From positions 884,866 through 948,865 of the forward strand of contig VJWM01000117.1 of assembly GCA_010909165.1 (NCBI GenBank): 64,000 nt of DNA, written 5' to 3'. The stretch is from Anthoceros angustus. Lineage: Eukaryota > Streptophyta > Anthocerotopsida > Anthocerotales > Anthocerotaceae. Shown here piece after piece: positions 13,545 through 23,390 of the stretch. A model generated the notes under the pieces. The model made no database searches. It worked only from the letters and a program-made list of their open reading frames with translations, and had not been told where the DNA came from. Every line of letters starts with the position of its first letter. Position 1 is the stretch's first letter. A program made the translations under genes and the position numbers.

Positions 13545-14045
13545 AATGGAGGCTGGCATATTTGGGTCCCCAGGTCCCCAGCGGGGTCCCCGGCAGACCA
13601 CCGGGCGGACCAGCGGGGTCCGGCGGGTACCCGGTGGTCCGCCGGGGACCCTGGTCCGCCCGGTGGTCCGCCGGGGACCCGGACCCCGGGTCCCCGGTGG
13701 TCCGGCGGACCGTGGCCGCCGATGGTCGACCACCTTTCTCCTTCCGCCGGGCGGACCACGGTGGGCCCCACCTTCTTCCGCCGGGTGGCCACGGTGGGCC
13801 CCACCTCCTTCCGCCGGCGGCTACGGTGGGCCCCTTCATCTTCCGCCCGCCGGCCACGGTGGTCCTTTCTTCCTCCGCCTGGCGGTCCGTCCGCTGTCCG
13901 ATGGTCCGGCCGAGCTCCATCCACTTGTCCGACGGTCCGACGGAGCTCCGTCCAGTTGTCCGACGGCCCGGCGGGGCTCCGTCCAGTTGTCCGACGATCC
14001 GGCGGAGCTCCGTCCGACTATCCGACGGAGGGCCGTCTGCTGTGT
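13545..14045. repeat. GC-rich degenerate tandem repeats
   Basis: Two repeat families run into each other. From 13560 to about 13730 the words ggtccgccggggacc and gtggtccgccgg recur, many of them self-complementary. From about 13735 to 13870 a unit of about 33 bases built on ttccgccg..ggccacggtgggccccac recurs. Then from 13890 to 14040 a 29-30-base unit, cggtccgacggagctccgtc, recurs. Long open frames on both strands here reflect the scarcity of stop codons in such sequence, not genes. Confidence 0.8.
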
Positions 14046-14049
14046 CCGC

Positions 14050-14688
14050 GGTGGGGTAGCTTCTTTGTTTTCACGCTTGGGAGAGGGCCTGTTTGTTGTT
14101 GTGCTGCTAGACAGATTCATTGCAGCCCGCAGTAGAAGAACCATCTGCTGTCGTCACTGCTTCTCCGATTGACTTGCCTTTTTTTGCATGTCCTCTTCAT
14201 GGTTGTGGTGGAGTGAAGCTAGATGTGGCAGGTTCCATGTAGTAGCAACGGCTTCACGGCAGTATCTGCCTCGTCCTGACAACATGCCGGTAGGTCAAGC
14301 ACAAGGTGTCAATGCTAACTGCCCTGGCCATTCCAAGTTATTTCTGCTTTGACCTGTGAAACGCTTGACAAGCAACCTCACTTCAGGTGTGTGAAGATGA
14401 TTAGCACACCCCCTCCCGGTGCACCGGTCTTGAACCAGATTGTGTGCATTCGATGGGAGTGGATGACTTATTTTTTGTCACCAGAGCGGGAGGCTCTGAT
14501 AAGTGTGCGAGAGTGAGTGAGTACATCACAGCTTCGCCTTTCCACTCTTCTGGTTTGGGTGGTGTTTCTAGTGCTGTGGCGTATTAGGCTTGGGTGGAGA
14601 CTGATATCCTGGCCCAGAAGGGACTCTGCAGGTATGGAAGGCATCCACAGACGGCAACTCATTCCATGAGCTGGGCAGGCTTGACGGT
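14050..14688. other. Spacer, nothing recognised
   Basis: No coding similarity, RNA gene or clear repeat was seen between the GC-rich array and the inverted repeat. Confidence 0.4.
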
Positions 14689-14798
14689 CAACTCAGCAGA
14701 GTCAATTCCAAGCTCAGAAAACATTGCAAATGAGTCACGTAGTTATAGTGCATCAATAATGCAAGGTTTTCTGAGCTTTGATTGACTCTGCTTAGTTG
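14689..14798. repeat. Near-perfect inverted repeat, possible hairpin precursor
   Basis: The left arm at 14689-14728 and right arm at 14760-14798 are about 39 bases each and complementary except for roughly four mismatches or bulges. They are separated by a 31-base loop. Left arm core: agctcagaaaacattgca. Right arm: tgcaaggttttctgagct. The stem length and small loop fit a plant microRNA-type foldback or the core of a small MITE. I do not recognise a known microRNA sequence, and no target-site duplication is obvious. Confidence 0.7.
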
Positions 14799-15039
14799 TT
14801 GCAATCATGGAGTACTACTGGGTTTGCTGTGTGTTGTTGGACAGAATACTCCACGATGCTTCATTTTTGGCTGCAGTTCTGAGGATGATTTTGTCCTGGG
14901 ATGTCAGGATTCTGAAAGGTGGCCCACTTTCCCATCCGCTTTCTGCATGTGGTGCTGATGATGAAGGTGTCTGGCAGCATGGCGTATGAGGTTTCCTTTC
15001 TTTGCTTTTGATGACCATGGCCTCAAATCTTGCAGGGTG

Positions 15040-15700
15040 GCTTGTTGTGAGGCTCCTCTAGAGCTCGGAAGCTGGACCAAGGTCTGTGAGCAGGGGGCAT
15101 CTGAGGGAGGCAGTTGATGCATTGGACCTGCTGGTGCAACGGGTTTTGTTTGTTCCACCATGTCTCTTCTACAATGTGCTTAACAGGTGCACCGCAAGGA
15201 AGGATTTGGTGCTCGGCAGGCACGTCCATGCACTGTTTCCTAAATGTGGACATGAGTCCAACACATTTCTGGCCAACCACTTCATTCCTCTCATGGGAGG
15301 TTGCAGGAGGCGATGCAGGTGTTTCACAAGCTGGCATGTGGAAGCCGAATGTGTTGGTCTCCAACTGTCTGGTAGGTGTGTATTCAAAATGTGGAAGCCT
15401 ATTTGATGCTCGCCGCGAGTTTGAAAGCTTGCCCACGAGAGATGTGGTGATATGGAATGCAATGATCTCTGGGTACACCCAACATCGGCTTGGTTAGGAA
15501 GCTCTTGTTCTTTATGCCAGCATGCAAGACGCCACTGCCGCCACAAATTTCACTTACTCGTGCCTCCTGAAAGCGTGTGCGAGCGTTGGTGAATTGCAGC
15601 AGGGAAAGCAACTTCACTTCCGAATCCAGGGAAGCAGCCTGAAAGGTGATTTGGTCTCCGGGACTGAAGAGTGCAAATTTGCAGTTCCAAAAGGACGGAG
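15040..15700 (+). pseudogene. PLS-type pentatricopeptide repeat (PPR) remnant
   Basis: PPR proteins of the PLS class bind organellar RNA and guide C-to-U editing. Recognisable repeat text occurs in shifting frames: GRHVHALF then KCGHESNTFLANH (about 15215-15285), LVSNCLVGVYSKCGSLFDAR (about 15355-15410), LPTRDVVIWNAMISGYTQH (about 15430-15485) and TNFTYSCLLKACASVGELQQ (about 15540-15600). Only three to four repeats are left. There is no start region, and no E or DYW domain follows. The frame breaks at least twice, including a stop after GYTQHRLG. A truncated non-functional copy is the simplest reading. Confidence 0.8.
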
Positions 15701-15764
15701 GCCATGGTCCCACATACAGACCTTGAAAACTTGCTTTGCCATTTGGGCCACCAGACACTGCAGA

Positions 15765-17630
15765 TAGCACACCTTGGCTCGTCACTGAACGAATCTTCGA
15801 ATGTGTGATGGAACCACGATGTCTCGGGTTGAGAAACGTGAGATGATAGTGCGAGATGCACACCATGCTTATGAGCATGTTTATCGCTTTGTCGTGAATT
15901 CACGACCTGGGACCACCACCCTCAATCGGACAATCGTGGAAGGATGCTGCTCTTGTGGCGATGGCCACGAGGCTTGTCTTGCTCCGTTGAACGAGCTGAA
16001 GTGTCTTCTTGTCTTTTCGGGCCCTCCCCTCAAATCTATGCTTCGCGCTTCCGGGGGCTGAATTCAAAGAAAGGAAGAAAAACGGAATTATGCTAATTGG
16101 AACTATTCGACGAGTCGTGTGTCAGCTGGACACGAGACCGTCGCGTCGGTTGTCTCCTTCCCTTTGTGGCAGACAGCGCCACAATGGCCGCAGGAACAAT
16201 GTGAGCACGGAAGCCCGCGGCTCGGTGTGACGAGCGCTGGCCACTCTTCACCTACGCGGCTCTGGCCTGCCACTGCTGGAACGCGCAAGCAGCTCTATCG
16301 TGTTATGTGATTGTTCCTTGCTTTTCCGACAGAGGAGGGAGCGTGTAGCTCACGATTCTCAGCTGTTGCTGCTGCAAGCATCTTGGACAAGCTCAGGAGT
16401 TGTCGGAAGCGCAGGAAATTGGATGTGGCCTGCTCTGCCGGCCTGCTTTGCCAAGAACTTGGTTACGGACAGTTACGGCTGCAGGAGCGGTGTGGTGGAA
16501 TGCTCGGATAGACATTACGCTTCCGGGCTAGGTTTTTGGTTTCCATGTGTTCTCAGTCTTTGAATGTCTGTGCTCCACCCTGTGGCTTCCGCTCTGATGC
16601 CGCATCCGCACCTCACAAGTCATTCAGGAGTTAAACGAGTGCAGTTCTGATTGTCTTTGTGGCCTGTCTGTTCCAAGTGATTCCTCAGGATCTTTGTGGT
16701 GAGAGTTGCGGGGTGTAGCTCAGGGACTGTGGTGTACTGATGGTCAGTGGTCGCGAGCGATTCCAGTGTAGACACTGGTTCTTGTTCTGATTCGGTCAGA
16801 GAGGATTTGTCGTGCGTGCATGTCTAAAATTATGTTTCCTTCGCACCTGGTGAGGTAGGTAGGCCTTGGCTTGGCATTTGAATCGGTTTTTGGTGGCTGG
16901 CTCTTTCGTCCCTAGCAATGGAGCTGAGCGGAATTTCTCGGGCTCAGCTCCCTCGGTGCAGGACTTATGTTATTCCAGCTGGCACTGAAGTAGGGGTACC
17001 TTTTGTCACAAAGCATACAGGAAACATATGCAAAGTCGGCCCTCATAGAAACTCATTTGAAAAACATATATGGGGACCACCAGCACGCGCGAGACGACAA
17101 GGCTCCTCCCGCTTTGTACGTATTCTTCTGCCTTCAAACGTTCAAGGATTCAGAGTTACGCTTCTATAATGTCCGAGTCCTTGTCACTTATTTGTGGTCA
17201 CAACGATAGTATTTGGGTTATAGATCCATCGTCGAGCTGATTATGAAGTTCTGGGAGCATATTGAAGTTGTTTGCTCACGCTGACTCCATCTTTATTCAG
17301 AAAACTTACAACAGAACCGGGTTCAGACCCATGAGCCTTGATCAAGAATGACAGATGGGACAGAAGGAGCTCTCGAGCACTCTGAGGTGGTTCTGCAAAA
17401 GCACAGGGGCTTAGCCGCTGACTGATGTCCGTTGCACACATTACTTCATGCTAGGAATCTGAATCACTTGTCGACTCACTGGTCCATCTAACCTAAGCAT
17501 GTTAATTTTACCCATTTGCTCTTCACATCTGTCTACTGAATTTGAAGAGTCATGTTCACCATGGAGTAGTAGGAGGTGAGTCGTTTCGATACTTGATCCC
17601 ATCTTCTAACACAGTGTGTTGATAATACAG
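15765..17630. other. Spacer; should contain the missing 5' exon(s) of the carboxypeptidase
   Basis: Open frames here are short and family-less. The downstream carboxypeptidase must begin with a signal-peptide exon in this interval, but no hydrophobic start with a matching donor could be identified with confidence. Confidence 0.35.
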
Positions 17631-19563
17631 GTCTGTGAAGCCATTCCAGTGCAAAAAGCGCCCAAGGCAGTAACGGTAACTTTTCCTTTGGAGGCTGTGC
17701 CAACAATTTCAGGTTACCTTCCTGTTAGCGACTCCAGCAGGTCCCAACTTTTCTACGTTTTCTATGAAGCAACAGATCCTCGGACCTCTCTTGTGGATGC
17801 CCCTCTCCTGCTCTGGCTTAATGGAGGCCCTGGGTGTTCAAGCCTTATTGGTTGCTTCTATGAACTTGGGCCATGGCGGTTTAGTAGAACCGGAAGTTTG
17901 CACCACAATGAATGGGCCTGGAATAACAGGTGTGTCTGGCTGTCAGACCGTTTTTTCGTTGTCGCCTGCTCGTTCTTCTACAACTTCATGGCTGATATGC
18001 TGGTCAAGTGGTTGCTTACTGACTGCTCCATCACATTTGCAAGCGTTGCAGGTATGGAGTGCTATTTGTCGACAGTCCTGTTGGGACAGGTTTCAGCATT
18101 GCATCTTCTGATGATGATGTCCCAAAGGATCAGCATACTGTAGCAGCCCATCTCCACCATGCGCTGTCTTCCTTTATCGCTGAAAATCCTTCATTTGAGC
18201 TGAGACCCCTTTTTTGGCCGGAGAAAGCTATGCCGGGAAGTATGTCCCGTCTCTTGCTCATTATCTGATAAACCATCCACAGCCTAAGAATCGGCACAAT
18301 GTTGGCGCCCAACTTATGGGAATAGTTGTTGGAAATGGGTTGACGCATCCACGGAGTCAGGTGATTTTGATGTCCTCTCTCCTTCTATTAAGTAGCCCTC
18401 TGAATGGCCGTCTTCACTTCTCTGTCACCCTAGTGGCAGTGTTCACGTCTATGATTCGGATTGCAGGTACAATCCCATTCAGATGTTGCTTACTGTTTCG
18501 GTCTACTTGATCAGCCACAAAAAGCACAATGCCAAAGTATGGCTGAAGAGGTTGTAGCCCTAATTGACAGGTAGATAAATCTTTCCATGGCTCTTCACGT
18601 CAAGCTCTGCGTGAATGTTGGGAACCCGCACATAAACTCCTGTTGAGCACGTGCCTGTTTCACCTTTTCCAGGGAGAGTGGCTGAAAGCCCATGAAGCCC
18701 GAACTGCACTCGTTCAGTGGATAGAGGAAACAAGTGGGATAGCAACACTACTGGATGTCCGTCGGCTAACAAAATACCATCATTTGGAGGTAAGTTTGAT
18801 ATCCAGCAATATGCTGTTCTACCCAGTTGTCAAGGCAGGTGAAGTTTTGTTGAATATTGTTTACTGTTTTGGCCCTTATCACAGGATGGCAGCGAGTACT
18901 TGGCGAAATTTCTTAATGAAGCCAACGTGAAGACCCTTTTGAAAGCTGATCCTGCAGTAACGTGGGTCAGCTGTAAACAATCCATTCGTAGCTTGATGGC
19001 TGAGGTTAGTCTTCCTGTCATGCGATCTGTCTGGGCGGTGCATTTTTGATGGGTGTGTACTCACATCAGACACCTACCTTTGCAGGATACCATGAAATCT
19101 ACCAAACAGCTAGTGGAAGACATTTTGGAAGCAGGGTATCCTGTTTTGTTATTTCAGGGACAGTATGATGCCAAAGATGGTCCATGTGGGTCCGAAGCAT
19201 GGATGAGGATGCTTAATTGGCAGCATGGTGAACGGTTTTGGGCACAAACAAGAGAAATCTGGAGGGTGAATGGGGCACATGCCGGTTACTGGAGGCAGAA
19301 CCAGAACCTCACACATGTTGTCTTTAGAGGGGCCGGACATCAGGTATAAAGGCGCTCCACTCATCGTACGCATTGCAGACTTTTGTGACTCTATGCCAGA
19401 TGTTTAGGATACTCAGCATGGAAATGTCCCTAGTGTCACAGTCGGCTTGCCTCGTTCTTCGTGACCGCAGGTTCCACACGACCAGCCGCAGTCATCCCTG
19501 GTTATGATTGAGACGTGGGTTGATCAGCAACTAAAAGCCAAACAGAGGCGTGCTTTACTGTGA
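17631..19563 (+). CDS. Serine carboxypeptidase-like protein (SCPL50/51-type), 5' end not found
   Basis: Secreted or vacuolar serine hydrolase of the S10 family. Exons: 17631-17939, 18052-18360, 18467-18570, 18673-18789, 18885-19004, 19086-19343 and 19471-19563 (stop TGA). The first exon has FPLEAVPTISGYLPV and the oxyanion motif WLNGGPGCSSLIG. The second has LFVDSPVGTGFS and the nucleophile serine in GESYAGKYVP. The sixth has the catalytic aspartate region LLFQGQYDAKDG and the histidine in GAGHQV. All three catalytic residues are present. The motif set and EALPTKSGYLP-like opening match SCPL50 better than sinapoyltransferase-type SCPLs. Two frame breaks need one extra base each, both in homopolymers: T18210-18215 before GESYAG, and G18672-18674 at an acceptor. 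They may be assembly errors. The signal-peptide exon was not identified. Confidence 0.85.
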
Positions 19564-19910
19564 AAGAGGGTCTTGCTCGATGGACCCAATTTGGTGAGAC
19601 ACAACTCCAGTTTGTCCCCAAGTAGTCTGGAGCAGAAGTTGTGCATCTATTCTTGGGGTTAGAGATGGCGTTTGAGTTCATCTCAATTTCGAACTCTGCC
19701 ATCATAATTAAAGACAAACCCAAACTAAGTAAAGTCATCAGCTTAAACTACAGCAAAGCTTTCATTTCAGCCCGCAACAAAGCTTGCCCCCAAAAGACTG
19801 TCCAATTGCTCGGCAAAAAGAAAAACTATCAATGGCACAGGCGACCAGGTCCATCAAGAAGTTCAGTCACGAACCAGGACACGGGTGAAACAGCTGTCGT
19901 TACTCCAGGG

Positions 19911-21853
19911 TTAGTGCTTAAACGACTGCTGCGAAGAATGCTTCACAAACCACTCTCCAAAAGGTGACGGTCTGCGGAGAAGAGCTCGTCGGCAAGACGC
20001 GTAGAGTTGAGCGGAATCCTGTCATGACAATCACGTTCACTGAGTGAGGGAGCTGGAGAGAAGCACAATGTGAAGTGCGGGTGAACCTAGTTGTGTATTC
20101 AAATGCAACCTTCATCTCCTGGTAGGCAGAATCACAGAAGTCTGTACGAGACAAGAAGTGCGGCATGAGCGAAAGGAAACAGGAAAGAAGCTGTCTCCTG
20201 CACAGTAAGCAGCGTGTGAGTTCAGTGTTCATAACAACTCCAGCAGCCCTTGTGACAAAAGTTGCATCCACTTCACCGGCATTCCATGAGCCACAGTGAG
20301 GAGAGTTTACTTGCAAATCTTCGATTGAGTAGCAGGAGAAAGTGCACCCTTGGACGATGTTCCTTGCTTCCGCCCGGTAGTTCCCAGGATCACATCATGC
20401 AAACCTGCCTTGTTCCAACTTATGGAGTACCTGAACCAAGCAACCCAGCCAGCAAGCAAGCGATATGACATGAATAAAACATCGCCCGTCAAGAAGTACA
20501 GGTACAACAGCACAATCCAAGGTTGTGTGCGACTAGACCCGACCCGCAGGTTGGAACCAAGCAGTTACCGACAGGCTGCCGGAACTCGCTGGGAGCCAGG
20601 GGGGCCTTGAAGGTAGCCGGCTGAATCAGCTTGAAAGGAGCAAGAAAGGTGTCGGCAAAAGGAACAAGACGGCCATGAACAGCTCGCTTCAATGCTTCCA
20701 ACGCAAGCCGGCTACACTCGGAGTCCGGACCGTGCAGACCATTGCCAGAGCACCCATCCACAGCCACTGATATGGACGAAAGATATATAGGCTCCGCGAC
20801 GAAGTGCATGAGAAGAGCTCCTGTCCACACCAATTCCAAGCTCTTTGCTTCACAGAGCATTTCAAACACCAGACGAACCACCACAGCACACAGAACAGCA
20901 CCAAACCCCGACGCAAACGGATCGCAAAATCAAAGCTCCAACCTTGCAGGCCAAGCACATTCCAGCGCGCAATCTTATCACTGCAGCTCATGCACAGAGT
21001 GGTCTCTCCACGCCCCGGCTTCCTGCGCACCACTCCCGTCTCCTGACACGCAGATGTCGACGCTGCACCATAGCCGAGGCATCCACAGCAGGGAAATATG
21101 CAAGCATCCCCGCACGGCAACTGGCTGATGTAGAGATGGAACCGCAGTCCTCGCCGCAGCCTACACCCGCTCCTCTGCCCTTGCTCCGCAGTCTCCACAA
21201 GCTCGAAAATGGATCCGCCATCGCCGTCACACAAGCGCTCGATCTCCGAATAGAAATACCTGCCGCCGCACCAGCAACGAATTTAGACTCCCGCCTCCTG
21301 TCCCTCCTCCTCCTCCAGCTTCCTGCTTCACGACCCGACCGCAGCATCAGCGAAGATCAAGAGAAGAAAATTCCCACCGGAGCAGAGCCCGGCGGGCTAT
21401 CACTTCCGCGTGCGAGTCGTGAACCACGTCTCCAAGCTCGCTCAGACGCGACCACCCGAGGCACTTGGTTCCGGTTCCCAGAGTCACCACCTCCACCGAG
21501 CCTGAGTCGTGCGGGTCGCGGTTTGAGACGTGGTTGGAGACGCTGTTGGAGTCCAGGTTGGAGACGCTTGATGAGTCGTGGGAGTCGCGGTTGGAGACGT
21601 GGTTGGAGACGTCGTTGCCCTCTCTAGACCTCTGCTCAGTCGTTGGCTTGGCGGAGACGCTGTTGGCGACGCTGGTGGAGACGCTGCGGGGGGACCCGGG
21701 GTTGGAGACGCTCGAGTCGTGGGAGTCGCGGGACAGAAGGAAGGCGGCCAGGACGGTGATCTCCTTGCCCTGCGGTTTGCCCTTGTTCGGCAGGGATCGG
21801 TATCGCTCGAGCGCGAGGCGAGCCACAGTGGTGCCCCAGAGCTCTGCGGCCAT
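19911..21853 (-). CDS. TAD1: tRNA-specific adenosine deaminase 1 (TAD1/ADAT1)
   Basis: Converts adenosine 37 of tRNA-Ala to inosine; ADAR-type deaminase domain. Six exons on the minus strand: 21853-21378, 21259-20943, 20820-20544, 20430-20311, 20197-20110 and 20018-19911. Together they make 1386 bases with no break, giving 461 residues plus stop. Landmarks: start [36 protein letters not shown], a serine/aspartate-rich low-complexity insert (repeats of SVSN.DSHDS, about residues 50-110), [14 protein letters not shown], the zinc/catalytic motif [13 protein letters not shown], the zinc motif LPCGDACIF, and [17 protein letters not shown] with the third zinc cysteine. It continues with [36 protein letters not shown] and a C-terminal [16 protein letters not shown]. 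The start codon overlaps that of EMC7 on the other strand. The SVSN repeat region is unusual for the family and is encoded by repeats of about 30 bases. Confidence 0.92.
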
Positions 21854-22561
21854 GGCGGCTGCCTCGGCGGCTGCTGTCGCGTTTATTCTCCTGCTCCTGC
21901 TGGCTTCCGGTGCGGATTGCGCGGCATCCAGGCAGCAGCAGCAGCAGCAAGACGGGGCGGCTACCTGGTTGAGGGCCGGGTGCGGGTGGAGGCCTTAGCC
22001 GACAAGGTAGCGGCTTCCGTCAAGCTTCTGCTGAACGGGGGCCAACGGGTGACATTTCTGCAGCCAGACGGCTACTTCGCCTTCCATGGCGTGCCTCCGG
22101 GAACCCATCTCCTGGAGGTTGCGGCGCCGGGATACTCCTTTGCCCCGGTGCGGCTGGATGTGAGCGAGAGGCTTCGGGGAGATGTGCATGCCATCTACAC
22201 CGAGACTCGGCGGATCCTGCCGGACCCTCTGCTGCTGGATCCGGCTCAGGTGGAGCAGTACTACGAGAAGCGGGAGCCGTTTTCTGTGCTGGGTCTGCTC
22301 AAGAGCCCCATGGGGCTCATGGTTGGCTTCATGGGTTTGGCAGTGTTCGTTTTGCCTAAGCTTATGGACAGCGTGGGTGGGTATTGCTTAGCTTTCGATG
22401 GTGTCTGGATCGGGTGCATGCCACAAACCCTAGTCACGGATCTCACTCTCGCTTGTTTCGTTGTGTGATCAGATCCAGAGGAGATGAAGAGAGTACAGGA
22501 GGAGTTGCGGAACAGGCCGGCCCCATCCTTTAGCAACCTTCTACAAGGACGAAGCTCTTGA
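21852..22561 (+). CDS. EMC7: ER membrane protein complex subunit 7 homologue (EMC7)
   Basis: Subunit of the ER membrane complex that inserts tail-anchored and multipass proteins; the family has a luminal beta-sandwich domain, one membrane anchor and a cytosolic tail. Exon 1 (21852-22376) opens with the signal-peptide-like [20 protein letters not shown], a polyglutamine tract from a CAG run, then EGRVRVEALADKVAASVKLL, YFAFHGVPPGTHLLEVAAPG, ETRRILPDPLLLDPAQVEQY and the hydrophobic anchor MGLMVGFMGLAVFVLPKLM. Exon 2 (22473-22561) gives PEEMKRVQEELRNRPAPSF and QGRSS, then TGA. The signal peptide and the sandwich domain are in different frames. One extra G in the run 21954-21957 would join them, so an assembly indel is likely. 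The gene is divergent from TAD1 with overlapping start codons. Confidence 0.88.
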
Positions 22562-23390
22562 CACATGACAAGACCCACCTGTGTTGCTCACCCCTGTGTT
22601 TGTGCAAGGGAAGGGATGGTTTGAGGCATCCAGTACTTTGTATGAATTGTGGGATTGGATCCCCCACATCCACATCGGGTTTCGACGAATTCTTTTCCTG
22701 GAATTTCTCGTCTCCAGGATACTGTGGTATGTTTGATACAGGCTTTGTTCGTGACGACGTGCCAACCCTGGGGACATCGTGGCATCACAGGCCAGAGTAT
22801 GTAGGCTCGACGGGCTGCAGTGCTTACATTCGTAAATTGTTATCTGTATCAGCATTGCAGCTACAGTACAAACGATGTTGGACTGGACATGATAATATGT
22901 ACTGTTCACTACATGGAATGAACCTGTCCACACAGAAGTGTTTACAAAAGTTGTTCATCCTTGAATGAGGCGCATCCCTCCGAAAAAGAAGTTTTGGAGG
23001 CTTTCCTTGTCTACTCCCAGAGATACCCTTCAGCCAGTTATTACCCGGTCAGACTCTGCTGGCAGCGATTCCTTCCCAATGAGGGGCGGAACTCAAGCCA
23101 CGAGGCCTTTTTCGACTGCCTGGGACAGGTTCATATGAAACCAGTACATATTTAATGAGTGGACTGTTTGCGTACGCCACCACCAGCTGGTCATGGGCTG
23201 CCAGGATTCCTTTCCTTAATCACAGTGATTATGGGTCTGTAATTGGGATGCACACAACGTGCGAGTCTTCACGCAATTATTGGTAGAGTCAAGTGGGCTC
23301 GTCTTGTGGGGAAGATGTGATACATATTCCAGCATTCCAAATCGTTTTGTTCCTTTCTCTCAGTTCTCCAGCGGAGTGGAGATTCTGGCG
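22562..23390. other. Spacer between EMC7 and the ZIF1-like gene
   Basis: Presumed 3' sequence of EMC7 followed by the upstream region of the transporter. No exon, repeat or RNA gene was recognised. Confidence 0.45.

Noticed and set aside
13541-14172. Overlapping open frames of up to 208 codons on the plus strand and 138 on the minus strand
   Set aside because: They lie in a GC-rich tandem array where stop codons are rare on every frame, and the protein text is only repeated P, R, G and V.
20845-21627. 260-codon plus-strand frame
   Set aside because: It is antisense to well-supported TAD1 exons and intron, starts and ends without gene-like signals, and has no family resemblance.
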